From Streptomyces erythrochromogenes (GTDB taxonomy: Bacteria > Actinomycetota > Actinomycetes > Streptomycetales > Streptomycetaceae), in contig NZ_CP108036.1 in the NCBI RefSeq assembly GCF_036170895.1, forward strand, positions 1,612,001-1,676,000: a stretch of DNA of 64,000 nucleotides, read 5' to 3'. Of the stretch, positions 34,330 through 42,524 are shown piece by piece. A program made the translations under genes and the position numbers. The notes beneath the pieces are model-generated. The model searched no databases and was not told where the DNA came from. It saw nothing but the letters and a program-made list of their open reading frames with translations. Every line of letters begins with the position of its first letter. The first letter of the stretch is position 1.

Positions 34330-34359
34330 CCCTGGCAGAGCCGCGCTCTGCCAGGGTTT
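34330..34359 (+). terminator. Hairpin terminator of the desaturase gene
   Basis: A perfect 11-bp stem, CCCTGGCAGAG (34330-34340) and CTCTGCCAGGG (34346-34356), then TTT. It ends only 9 nt before the ATG of the next gene. Confidence 0.85.
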
Positions 34360-34365
34360 CGCGTC

Positions 34366-34668
34366 ATGACGTCACTCCAGGTGGACATCGACCAGCTGAC
34401 CCGTTTGACCCGCGCCCTGGACTCCTCGCTGAGCTCCCTGCGGGAGGCCCGGCGGGCCCTGGACCACGTGCGGCCCGACCAGCTGGGCACGGCGGATCTC
34501 GATGCGGCCTGCGACGGCTTCCAGGAACGGTGGGCCTACGGCACCCGGGAGCTGACCAAACGGGTCAAGGCCGTACGGGAGGGCGTGGACCGCAGCGCGG
34601 CGGAGTACGCGGAGCTGGAGCAGGCCGTCCGCACGGCCTTCCTCCGCGCGGCGGCCGCCCATGGCTGA
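34366..34668 (+). CDS. WXG100-like (ESX-type) small helical protein
   Basis: A 100-residue all-helical protein with WAYG in the central turn, the position of the WXG motif. It has a preceding helix (IDQLTRLTRALDSSLSSLREARRAL) and a following one (VREGVDRSAAEYAELEQAV). Length and layout match type VII secretion (ESX) substrates or partners. The ATG sits directly behind a terminator hairpin, so no Shine-Dalgarno is possible. It overlaps the next gene by 8 bp, and the two products may form a heterodimer. Confidence 0.75.
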   Translation: MTSLQVDIDQLTRLTRALDSSLSSLREARRALDHVRPDQLGTADLDAACDGFQERWAYGTRELTKRVKAVREGVDRSAAEYAELEQAVRTAFLRAAAAHG

Positions 34669-35794
34669 GCACGCGGCGCTGGGCTTCGACCCGGCCCCCG
34701 GAAATCCGGCCGCGGTCCTGGCGTTGGCCAGGAAGCTCGGCGCGTCGGCGAAGTCGCTGGACGAGGCCTCCCGCGTGGTGACGGACCTCGTCTCGCACAG
34801 CTCTTCCTGGCAGGGCGAGGCGGCGACCGCCTTCCGGGCCTCCCTCTCGCGGGACCTCCCCCGCTACCTGGCCTCGGCCCACACCTCCCTGGCGGAGGCC
34901 GCCCGCCGGCTCACGGGCTGGCACGACACCCTGGTCGCGCACCGCGAGCTGGCCGCCCGCTACGAGGCCCAGGCCGCGGCGGCGAAGACCGAGGAGGCCC
35001 TCACCGACACCCGCCGCCTGGCCCGCGAACTCGCCGCCGAACACGCGGCGGCGGCCCGCCGCGTGGCCGCGACGCTGAACGCCGCGACGGACAAACTGGC
35101 CCCGAAGGAACCGGGCCTCCTGGCCTCGATCTGGCACAAGATCACCGAAGACCCGGCGGACGCCCTCTCCAACGCCTCGGCGATCCTGGGCTTCGTGGGC
35201 GCGCTGGTGGCGCTCGCCTGCCCGCCTGCCGGCCTCGCCATCATGCTGGTGGGCAGCGGCCTGTCCTTGGCGGCCCTGGCCATGCACGCTTCCGACCCGA
35301 AGTTCCGCAAGTCCCTGACGGACGGCTTGACCAAGGGCCAGTTCGACGCGGACTTCTGGAAAAGCAGCGTGACCCTCATGGGGGACACCGTCGGCTCGGT
35401 CCCGGGCGTGGCCGCCCTCGCCTCAGGTGCCAAGGCCGGAACGGCGGCCGCCCGCGCGGCCATGGCAGCCGCCCCGGAGGCCAGCGCACTGACAGGACTC
35501 AGCCCAGGGGCCACCGCCTTCCGCCAGGCAGCATGGTCCACGTCCGACGACCTGCGCCAGGTGGAGAGCCCCCTGACAGGATGGGCATTGCGGACCTCGA
35601 CTCAGGAAACCCGAGACCGGGTAGGCGTAGCCGTGGCCGGCACAGGAGCCCTGACCGCCACACTCGACTACGGCCCGGACAACGAAACAGTCGAACACAG
35701 CTCGACGTCCGTGGACGGTGCCCGCGGGGTTCTGGAGGACGCTCCCTCAGCCATCAGAAAGTCCGGCCGCGTCTGGTCGGAGCTGAGGCCGTGA
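34661..35794 (+). CDS. Large WXG100-domain protein with hydrophobic segment, possible ESX effector
   Basis: A 377-residue protein. Residues 1-110 form a WXG100-type domain (SSSWQGEAATAFRASL). A long Ala-rich helix extends to about 145. Hydrophobic segments ASAILGFVGALVALA and GLAIMLVGSGLSLAALAM follow near 175-210, then a soluble C-terminal region of about 160 residues. The last third uses more A/T-ending codons than the first two thirds, as seen for exchanged C-terminal modules of polymorphic toxins. The activity of the C-terminus is not recognisable. Confidence 0.65.
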   Translation: MAEHAALGFDPAPGNPAAVLALARKLGASAKSLDEASRVVTDLVSHSSSWQGEAATAFRASLSRDLPRYLASAHTSLAEAARRLTGWHDTLVAHRELAARYEAQAAAAKTEEALTDTRRLARELAAEHAAAARRVAATLNAATDKLAPKEPGLLASIWHKITEDPADALSNASAILGFVGALVALACPPAGLAIMLVGSGLSLAALAMHASDPKFRKSLTDGLTKGQFDADFWKSSVTLMGDTVGSVPGVAALASGAKAGTAAARAAMAAAPEASALTGLSPGATAFRQAAWSTSDDLRQVESPLTGWALRTSTQETRDRVGVAVAGTGALTATLDYGPDNETVEHSSTSVDGARGVLEDAPSAIRKSGRVWSELRP

Positions 35795-36411
35795 CACATC
35801 CGAATTCCGTCCCTCCGGTCTGGTTCCGTCTGCCTCCCGGCTTCCATGACATCAGTCCTGGCGACAGGGCGACACTGGACGCATTCGCCGAGGCCTTGGG
35901 CAGCACTGACGCTCAACGGGAACTGTCCCAGCTCATGGACGACCTCGAAGAACTCGCCGGTCATGACGTCGTGCACACCGCGATCGGCTTTCACCCCGAG
36001 GAGCCGGTCGGCGTCGCGACGTCGTTGTTCTCGCTGACCGTCCGGCCGGCCCAACAGCCCAATCCCCGGCTTACCGTGGCACGTACGGCACTGGCGATCG
36101 CACGCTCGCCACATTGGACCAGCTGCATCCGCCAGTTCATCGAGTTGCCGTCCGGGCTTCCCTGCTGCCTGGTCGCGGGCACCATTTGTGTGCCCGACGT
36201 GGAGAATCGTCTATTTCAGGCCAGAGTCGCGACTGTGCATCCGGATGGGCTCCACCTACTCGTCCTCGATCTGACCAGCGCTTCAGCACAGCACGCTGAG
36301 GCCTATACGAACATCCTTGAGGCGGTCGCACACACCGCCCTCTTCTCGGACCCCGATGCAAGTGCGCCGACAGCAGCCGGTACCTCACGCATCCTGGAGG
36401 TGCTCCTATGA
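35791..36411 (+). CDS. Hypothetical protein of the ESX-like locus
   Basis: A 206-residue soluble protein that starts with GTG overlapping the upstream stop (GTGA). It opens PPVWFRLPPGFHDI and contains an alpha/beta pattern ending in a helical AYTNILEAVAHTALF segment. Its codon use is visibly less GC-biased than its neighbours. I do not recognise a family. Its tight coupling to the WXG-domain protein suggests a chaperone, accessory or immunity role, which is inference. Confidence 0.65.
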   Translation: MTHPNSVPPVWFRLPPGFHDISPGDRATLDAFAEALGSTDAQRELSQLMDDLEELAGHDVVHTAIGFHPEEPVGVATSLFSLTVRPAQQPNPRLTVARTALAIARSPHWTSCIRQFIELPSGLPCCLVAGTICVPDVENRLFQARVATVHPDGLHLLVLDLTSASAQHAEAYTNILEAVAHTALFSDPDASAPTAAGTSRILEVLL

Positions 36412-36989
36412 GCCTCGCAGTCGCCAAGGTGGCCTGGGACCACCCTCCGACGGTTGTCGGCTTCCGGCGGCTCGTCCTCCGCCGCCTCGGATGGGTGTTC
36501 AGTCTCGGGGGGCCCCCGCTGATTGCGCTGGCCTGCATCGGCCGCGTCCCCCACGCAGGAACAGCCTTCGCCCTGATCACCATGCTCGCCGCGCCGCTTC
36601 TTCCATGGGTGCTCACCGCGTACATCAGGCGCCATCGGGTCAAGGCCGTACTGCGGTCCTACCCCTGGGGCGAGTGGCCGTGCCGGCACCCGCTCCGACC
36701 GCCCGGGAGCCCGGCGACGATCGCGATTCCCTTTCGGGAGGACTTCACGGCCACGCTGCGGATCCTTCCGTTCCCCATTGCGCTCGCGCAGTTGGAGAAC
36801 GATCACCCGGACCGGATCTGGTTCGCGGGCGACCCCCGCTTCGGTGGGGTCGTGTCGCCCGTCGGGGGGCACTACCCCGTGCGGGTCGTGCCCCACACGC
36901 CGCGGCGCGAGGAGTGCGGTGGCGAGGGGTTCGACCTCGCGCGGCGGGTGGGGTTGGTTCGTGCCAGCGGGAAGGCCACGCGGACCTGA
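36408..36989 (+). CDS. Membrane protein of the ESX-like locus
   Basis: A 193-residue protein starting in an ATGA overlap with the previous gene. Two transmembrane helices (WVFSLGGPPLIALACI and ALITMLAAPLLPWVLTAYI) occupy residues 30-72. A soluble domain follows with PWGEWPCRHPL, IPFREDFTATLRI, and a final WFAGDPRFGGVVSPVGG segment. It may anchor or protect against the upstream WXG-domain product. Family not recognised. Confidence 0.65.
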   Translation: MSLAVAKVAWDHPPTVVGFRRLVLRRLGWVFSLGGPPLIALACIGRVPHAGTAFALITMLAAPLLPWVLTAYIRRHRVKAVLRSYPWGEWPCRHPLRPPGSPATIAIPFREDFTATLRILPFPIALAQLENDHPDRIWFAGDPRFGGVVSPVGGHYPVRVVPHTPRREECGGEGFDLARRVGLVRASGKATRT

Positions 36990-36990
36990 G

Positions 36991-37242
36991 TCAGCGGCGG
37001 CGGGGGCGCAGCGCGAGGCGCTCCGCCTCCGAGAGGCCGCCCCAGACCCCGAATCGCTCGTCATTGGCCAGGGCGTACTCCAGGCACGCCGCCCGCCCCT
37101 CGCACGCCCCGCACAGCCGCTTCGCATCGCGCAATGAGGAGCCCGGCTCCGGGAAGAAGAAGCCCGGGCCGGTCTGGGCGCACAGGGCGAGTTCGTACCA
37201 GGCGGTGGTGTCGGTGGCTGCGGCAGAGGTGTTCGTAGACAT
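36991..37242 (-). CDS. WhiB-family iron-sulfur transcriptional regulator
   Basis: An 83-residue WhiB-like protein. Four cysteines that bind a [4Fe-4S] cluster are visible (ALCAQ, then AKRLCGACEGRAACLEY, spacing CxxC-x5-C). The beta-turn GVWGGLSEAER and a basic tail ALRPRRR follow. WhiB-like proteins bind sigma factor and control development, redox or antibiotic responses. The start at 37242 gives a typical family length; the upstream frame has no ribosome-binding site. Confidence 0.93.
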   Translation of the reverse strand: MSTNTSAAATDTTAWYELALCAQTGPGFFFPEPGSSLRDAKRLCGACEGRAACLEYALANDERFGVWGGLSEAERLALRPRRR

Positions 37243-37386
37243 GCCGCAGATACTGGTCAGCGCGGATGGACGTCCGCTATACGCCTGATCAACATGACGT
37301 ACGCATCCCCTCCCAGAGCATCGCATCCCCCACTGACAACGGGCCTCACCCGCCCCGGTAGTGAACGTGCGGCAGGATGCGGGCAC

Positions 37387-38616
37387 ATGACTCTCTCGTC
37401 GCGCTTCGACTTGCCGGGACAGATACGGTCCGTCGCCGCCCAGCACCCTTCCGGCCCCCTGTACGCAACCACTTACGGGGCGAATCCGCTGGAGACGGTC
37501 GTCTCGTCGGTCGATCTGTCCGGGCGGGTCCTGTGGCAGCGGGCGTATCCGGGCACCGGACGCCCTCGATCCCGGCTGTCGCCGAGCGGCACTCTCTGGC
37601 TCGCGCGGCCGACGGATGGGGGCGGCCGGGCACTGGAGGGCATCCTTCCCGACGGTTCGGTGGACCGGACCGTCATCCTGCCGTGCCGGGCAGGAGAGGA
37701 GGTGGCGGCCTTCGTCGCGCTCGGCGACGGCTTCTGCGTCAGTTGGGCCGGCGCCGCCCCGATGCTGCTCGCACCGGGCTGGAGACCGTCACAGGTGCCA
37801 CGCGTCGCACGGTACAGCCGGGACGGGCAATGCCTGTGGTCGACGCCGATCGACCTCGGCCCGGTCTCGCACCCCGGCATGCTCGAGGTGAACGCGGAGA
37901 CCGGCTGGGAGGTACGAACGGCGGCGCCGCGACCGCCGGAGTGGGTGGAAGCCGCCCGTTGGGAGCCGCTGCTCGTGTCCGGCGACAGGGTCGCGGCCGG
38001 TTTCGCCGATGGCCGGAGCGGCGTCGGGCGAACCTTCTTCCTGGACTTCGTGAGCGGTGCGCTCGTCGCCGTCACGGACCCCGGGCCCTCACGCCGCAAT
38101 GCGATCGCAGGTCATGGTGCCTTCCTGGTCGGCACCCTGGGTTACGGGGCGTGAGCCACGCGCCGTTTCGGCCGCGACGGAATGGAGGGCGCCCGCTGGG
38201 ACTGCCACGGGGCGATGACCGTGGACGGGCTCGGCACCGTTCGCGGCCTCTCGCTGTCGGTCACCCCGTCCTCCACGTCGCGATTCCGTCGGCTGACCAA
38301 CTCGAACGGCCGTGTGGACGGGCCTCATCTGGCCGACCGCCACATCTCGCATCCGGCGGTGGACACCAACGGCACCACGGTGTTCTGGCATGACGGAAAG
38401 CTGGTCGCCGTCGACTCGGACATGGCCCTGCGCGAGTTGTTCGTGTCGGACGACGACAGGAACGTGCCGGGACGCACCCTGCTGCTCGGAGGAGGCCTCG
38501 TCGTCCAGTCCCTGGGCAGCGAGATCCTCGCCTTCCGGACGGATCTGGCCGCCCTGGCCGATGGTCCGTGGCCGTGCGGCGATGCGAACCTCCTGGGCAA
38601 TCCCGTGCTGGAGTGA
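37387..38616 (+). pseudogene. Beta-propeller-like gene interrupted by one in-frame TGA
   Basis: One continuous frame of 410 codons runs from ATG 37387 to TGA 38616, broken only by TGA at 38152-38154. Upstream half: repeated blades such as SPSGTLWLARPTDGG, VALGDGFCVSWAG and RYSRDGQCLWST. Downstream half: NGTTVFWHDGKLVAVDSDMALREL and LLGGGLVVQSLGSEILAF. The context GYGA-stop-ATRRFGRDG suggests TGG to TGA. The downstream half could start at ATG 38182. It could be a nonsense mutant, a sequencing error or readthrough. CAGGAT lies 8 nt before the first ATG (leaderless type). Confidence 0.7.
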
Positions 38617-38641
38617 CGGGGCCCGGTGGCGATGGGCGGGG

Positions 38642-39661
38642 TCAGTCCTTGTGTTTGGCGCGGCTGGGCTGGACGCGTTTGGGTTCGCCCGGCATTTTCG
38701 GGTAGTCCGGGGGGTACGGCATGTCGCCCAGGCCGTGGTCGTGTTCGTCGCGGGCCGCGAGTTCCAGAACGGCGTCCAGGGTGAAGGCGTGGTCTTCCAT
38801 GTCCGCGTGCACATCGCCCAGTTCCGCGAAGCGGGCCGGCATCGTCACGATGTCGAAGTCCCGCGGCTCGGCGTCGTCCACCTCGTCCCAGCGCAGCGGC
38901 GCCGAGACCGGGGCGTGCGGGCGGGGGCGGACCGAGTAGGCGGAGGCGATCGTGCGGTCCCGCGCCGTCTGGTTGTAGTCGACGAAGATCCGCTCGCCGC
39001 GCTCCTCCTTCCACCAGGCCGTCGTGACCTTGCCCGGCATGCGGCGCTCCAGTTCCCGGCCGAGGGCGATGGCGCACCGGCGGACCTCGGTGAAGGTCCA
39101 GCGCGGCTCGATCGGGACGAAGACGTGCAGTCCCCGGCCGCCGGAGGTCTTGGGCCAGCCGCGCAGGCCCAGCTCTTCCAGCAGGGCGCGCAGCTGGTGG
39201 GCGGCGGCCACCGCGTGGTGGTAGTCGGTGCCCGGTTGGGGGTCCAGGTCGATGCGCAGTTCGTCGGGCCGGTCGGTGTCCTCACGGCGCACGGGCCAGG
39301 GGTGGAAGGTGAGGCAGCCCAGGTTGGCCGCCCACAGGACGGCGGCGGGCTCGGTCGGGCAGATCTCGTCGGCCGTACGGCCGCTCGGGAAGGCGATGTG
39401 GGCGGTCGGGATCCATTCGGGGAGGTTCTTCGGGGCCCGTTTCTGGAAGAAGGACTCGCCCTCCACCCCGTCGGGATAGCGCTCCAGGGTCGTCGGCCGG
39501 TCGCGGAGGGCGCGGAGGATGCCGTCCGCGACCGCCAGGTAGTACTCGGCGACGTGCCTCTTGGTGAGCCCGCGCTCCGGGAAGTAGACCTTGTCCGGGC
39601 TGGACAGCCGTACCGTCCGCCCGGCCGCCTCCAGCTCGATCGCATTGCCAGCAGCACCCAT
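38642..39661 (-). CDS. LigD-type DNA polymerase/primase domain protein
   Basis: A 339-residue stand-alone polymerase domain of the bacterial NHEJ protein LigD (AEP primase fold). Key features are LSSPDKVYFPERGLTKRHVAEYY at the N-terminus, the metal-binding RIDLDPQPG (DxD), and SGGRGLHVFVPI. These enzymes fill gaps with nucleotides during end joining. TACGGT lies 7 nt before the ATG with no ribosome-binding site. The gene is divergent from an ATP-dependent ligase with a 75-bp gap, so polymerase and ligase are separate proteins. No Ku gene is in the window. Confidence 0.92.
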   Translation of the reverse strand: MGAAGNAIELEAAGRTVRLSSPDKVYFPERGLTKRHVAEYYLAVADGILRALRDRPTTLERYPDGVEGESFFQKRAPKNLPEWIPTAHIAFPSGRTADEICPTEPAAVLWAANLGCLTFHPWPVRREDTDRPDELRIDLDPQPGTDYHHAVAAAHQLRALLEELGLRGWPKTSGGRGLHVFVPIEPRWTFTEVRRCAIALGRELERRMPGKVTTAWWKEERGERIFVDYNQTARDRTIASAYSVRPRPHAPVSAPLRWDEVDDAEPRDFDIVTMPARFAELGDVHADMEDHAFTLDAVLELAARDEHDHGLGDMPYPPDYPKMPGEPKRVQPSRAKHKD

Positions 39662-39668
39662 GTGGGCC

Positions 39669-39674
39669 ACCGTA
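39669..39674 (-). promoter_or_regulatory. -10 box of the LigD-polymerase gene
   Basis: TACGGT on the minus strand ends 7 nt before the ATG at 39661, which fits a leaderless transcript. Confidence 0.5.
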
Positions 39675-39723
39675 GGCGGGCCGGACCGCTGCCGCATACC
39701 GGGCGGGTCCGGATATACCACCG

Positions 39724-39729
39724 CAGAAT
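39724..39729 (+). promoter_or_regulatory. -10 box of the ATP-dependent ligase gene
   Basis: CAGAAT ends 7 nt before the ATG at 39737. Both divergent genes therefore appear leaderless from one short region. Confidence 0.5.
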
Positions 39730-39736
39730 CGAGGGC

Positions 39737-40804
39737 ATGGATCTGCCAGTGATGCCTCCGGTCAAACCGATGCTCGCCAAGTCGGTGGCGAAGATCCCGC
39801 CCGGCATGCAGTACGAGGCCAAGTGGGACGGCTTCCGGGCGGTCGTGCACCGCGACGGCGACGAGGTCGAGGTGGGCAGCCGCACGGGTAAGTCCTTGAC
39901 CAGGTACTTTCCCGAGCTGGTGGAGGCCCTGAAGGAGAATCTGCCCGTCCGCTGCGTCGTGGACGGCGAGATCGTGATCGTCCACGACGGGCGTCTGGAC
40001 TTCGACCGGCTGACCGAGCGGATCCACCCCGCGCAGTCCCGTGTCGCCCTTCTGGCCGAGACGACCCCCGCCAGCTTCATCGCCTTCGACCTGCTCGCCC
40101 TCGGCGACGAGGCCCTCCTCGACGCCCCGCTCACCGACCGCCGTTCCGCCCTGGTCAGCTCCCTCTCCACTGCACGGCCCCCCGTCCACCTCGCGCCCGC
40201 GACCACCGACCCCGCGCTCGCGCAGGAGTGGTTCGAGCGGTTCGAGGGCGCCGGGCTCGACGGGGTGATCGCCAAACCGCTCGATCTCCCCTACCGGCCC
40301 GATGCCCGCCTCATGTACAAGATCAAGCACGAACGTACCGCCGACGTCGTCGTCGCCGGTTTCCGTTTCCACAAGAGCGGTCCGATTGTCGGATCGCTCC
40401 TGCTCGGCCTGCACGACGCTCAGGGCACGCTCCAGCACGTGGGCGTCTGCGCGGCCTTCCCCATGAAGCGCCGGGCCGAGCTGGTGGAGGAGCTCGAACC
40501 GCTGCGGATGCCCGACCCGACCGGCCACCCGTGGGCCGCCTGGGCCGAGGAGTCCGCGCACGAGAGCGCCCGGCTCCCCGGCGCACAGAGCCGCTGGACC
40601 GGCAAGAAGGACCTCTCGTGGGTGCCGCTGCGCCCGGAGCGCGTCATCGAGGTCGCGTACGACCACATGGAGGGGGACCGCTTCCGGCACACCGCGCAGT
40701 TCCGGCGCTGGCGGACCGACCGGACGCCCGAGAGCTGCACCTACGCCCAGCTGGAGGAGGTCGTGGGCTACGACCTCGCCGAGGTGCTCGGGCAGGCCGG
40801 CTGA
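39737..40804 (+). CDS. ATP-dependent DNA ligase (LigC/LigD-ligase type)
   Basis: A 355-residue ATP-dependent ligase. The adenylated lysine is in EAKWDGFRAV (motif I). SRTGKSLTRYFPE, VVDGEIVIV and DGVIAKPL follow as further nucleotidyltransferase motifs, then an OB-fold domain with DLSWVPLRPERVIEVAYDHM. It seals nicks in DNA repair. Its partner is the divergent LigD-type polymerase, suggesting end-joining or base-excision-type gap repair. Confidence 0.92.
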   Translation: MDLPVMPPVKPMLAKSVAKIPPGMQYEAKWDGFRAVVHRDGDEVEVGSRTGKSLTRYFPELVEALKENLPVRCVVDGEIVIVHDGRLDFDRLTERIHPAQSRVALLAETTPASFIAFDLLALGDEALLDAPLTDRRSALVSSLSTARPPVHLAPATTDPALAQEWFERFEGAGLDGVIAKPLDLPYRPDARLMYKIKHERTADVVVAGFRFHKSGPIVGSLLLGLHDAQGTLQHVGVCAAFPMKRRAELVEELEPLRMPDPTGHPWAAWAEESAHESARLPGAQSRWTGKKDLSWVPLRPERVIEVAYDHMEGDRFRHTAQFRRWRTDRTPESCTYAQLEEVVGYDLAEVLGQAG

Positions 40805-40893
40805 GGCCGGCCCGCCCGGTCTGCCCGGTCCGCATCAGAGGCCGGCCCCGCCCCCCGGTCCGCCCGGCCCGCCCGGTCCGCATCTGAGGCCGG
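40803..40893. repeat. Imperfect intergenic direct repeat (48-bp spacing)
   Basis: GCCCGGTCCGCATC followed by (A/T)GAGGCCGG occurs at about 40823 and 40871. A third GAGGCCGGCCCGCCCGGT copy begins just after the ligase stop. The region between the convergent ligase and flavoprotein genes consists almost entirely of these copies. Confidence 0.7.
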
Positions 40894-40906
40894 GGCCGCC
40901 GCCCCG

Positions 40907-42343
40907 TCAGCCCGCCGTGAGCTTCTCCCACTCCTCCCGGTCCGGTCCCGCCTCGTTCGGCGCGTAGTCCGGCCGCGTCGCCAGCCAGCGTGCCACCCGG
41001 GCCCGGATCTCCGGGTCCGCGTACGCCCGCTCCGGCGGCTCCGCCAGGTGCCGGACCCGCGCCCGCGCCCGCATCACCTCGGGGTCCTCCAGCGCACAGT
41101 CGAACAGCGCGGCCACCTCCCGCGCCGTCCCCGTACGCCCCGCCCGCGTCGCGAAGCGCTCGCCGATGGCCGCGTCGGCCACCACCTGGAAGTCGAACCA
41201 CGGTTTCAGGGTCCGCACCGCCCACTCGTGGTGGTCGACGGCGAACCGGTCCGACCCGGGGTCCCGGTGCGCCGTACGGGCCACCCTGCGCGCCGCCCAC
41301 AGCGCGAGGGAGGTGCCCTGCCCGAGGGTCGGGTTGGTGTGCGTGATCGAGTCGCCGACCGGCACCAGCCCGGTCACCACGGGACCGCGCTCGTCCACCA
41401 GCGCGCTCCAGCGGTTGTCCAGGCCGGCCGTGGCCAGTACCCCCGACAGCGGCTCGGCGCCGAGTGCCAGCCAGGCCTCGCCGGGCGGGAAGGAACGCGC
41501 CGCCCGCTCGAAGACCGCGGGGTCGCGCAGCGCCGAGCGCGTGGTGTCCGCGGTGTGCACGAACAGCGTCACGGCGAAGACCCCGTTGTCGGCCGGGAAG
41601 ACCGCGCACCCGGCGAAGGCGCCGCCGGTCACCGCCCAGGGCCGCCGCGGCCCCTCGTCCATCCCCTCCGGCATCCGGTACCAGCGGCAGAAGTACGCGA
41701 GCCCCGTGCGGTGCCGTTCCACGACGGGCGGCCGGCAGCCCACCGCGCCGAGCCTGCGCTCGATACCGCCGCGGCGGCCGCCCGCGTCCACGACGAGGTC
41801 CCCCTGGTAGCCCCCCGCCTCCGTGATCACCCCCGTCACCCGGATCCCGTCGGCCTCGCCGGCCCCGCCAGGTTCGCCCGCGGCCGAGTCGTCCCCGGCC
41901 TGCGACGCGGTGGTGAGTCCCGTGACCGGCTCCCCGTGGCGGACGACCGCTCCGGGCTCGGCGCGCAGCGCCGTGGCCAGCGCGCTCTCCAGCACGATGC
42001 GCCGCGCCTGGAGCATCACGAGGTCCTGGTCGCCGGGCAGCTCGGGCGGCCGTACCTCGAACCAGTCCAGCTCGTGCCGCTCACGGGCGCCGAGGCGGAG
42101 CATCTCCGCGTACACGTCGGGAAGATCGTCCCGCAGGACGTTGCGGGCGGCACCCAGCAGCGCGTGCGGCTGGACCGCCTGCGGTACGGTCGGCCGCCGC
42201 CAGCCGAAGAAGTCGCGGTCGAGCGCGGTACCGGGGGCTCGCGTGTCGCGCTCGAACAGCTCCGCCGTGTGTCCTCGCCGCGCCGCGAGCAGGGCGGTGG
42301 CGAGCCCGCCGACGCCGCCGCCGATGACCAGCACATGTGCCAT
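40907..42343 (-). CDS. FAD-dependent oxidoreductase (monooxygenase/halogenase-like)
   Basis: A 478-residue flavoprotein. The N-terminal FAD-binding motif is VIGGGVGGLATALLAARRG. A further DAGGRRGGIERRL region and VPVGDSITHTNPTLGQGTSLAL (second FAD motif of group A monooxygenases) follow. The WRRPTVPQAVQPHALL region is typical of actinobacterial FAD-dependent oxidoreductases of unknown substrate. A GGGGGA lies 7 nt before the ATG. Confidence 0.85.
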   Translation of the reverse strand: MAHVLVIGGGVGGLATALLAARRGHTAELFERDTRAPGTALDRDFFGWRRPTVPQAVQPHALLGAARNVLRDDLPDVYAEMLRLGARERHELDWFEVRPPELPGDQDLVMLQARRIVLESALATALRAEPGAVVRHGEPVTGLTTASQAGDDSAAGEPGGAGEADGIRVTGVITEAGGYQGDLVVDAGGRRGGIERRLGAVGCRPPVVERHRTGLAYFCRWYRMPEGMDEGPRRPWAVTGGAFAGCAVFPADNGVFAVTLFVHTADTTRSALRDPAVFERAARSFPPGEAWLALGAEPLSGVLATAGLDNRWSALVDERGPVVTGLVPVGDSITHTNPTLGQGTSLALWAARRVARTAHRDPGSDRFAVDHHEWAVRTLKPWFDFQVVADAAIGERFATRAGRTGTAREVAALFDCALEDPEVMRARARVRHLAEPPERAYADPEIRARVARWLATRPDYAPNEAGPDREEWEKLTAG

Positions 42344-42486
42344 GGAACGTCCCCCGAACCGTTGGACCGTACGACGATCACACCGCCCAGAGCCTGCACG
42401 TACGGGGGCGGGCCGAAACCCGCACACGTGTCCGGCGGGCGCGCCGCTGCCCGGCCGTGGTCCGCGCGCGGCAGGCCGAGTCCCGG

Positions 42487-42524
42487 CCCGTACGGTCAGC
42501 CGCGCCCCGTACGGTCAGCCGCGG
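42487..42524. repeat. 19-bp tandem duplication across a stop codon
   Basis: CCCGTACGGTCAGCCGCG occurs twice in tandem; the second copy contains the stop codon of the thioredoxin-reductase-like gene (42515). Confidence 0.75.
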
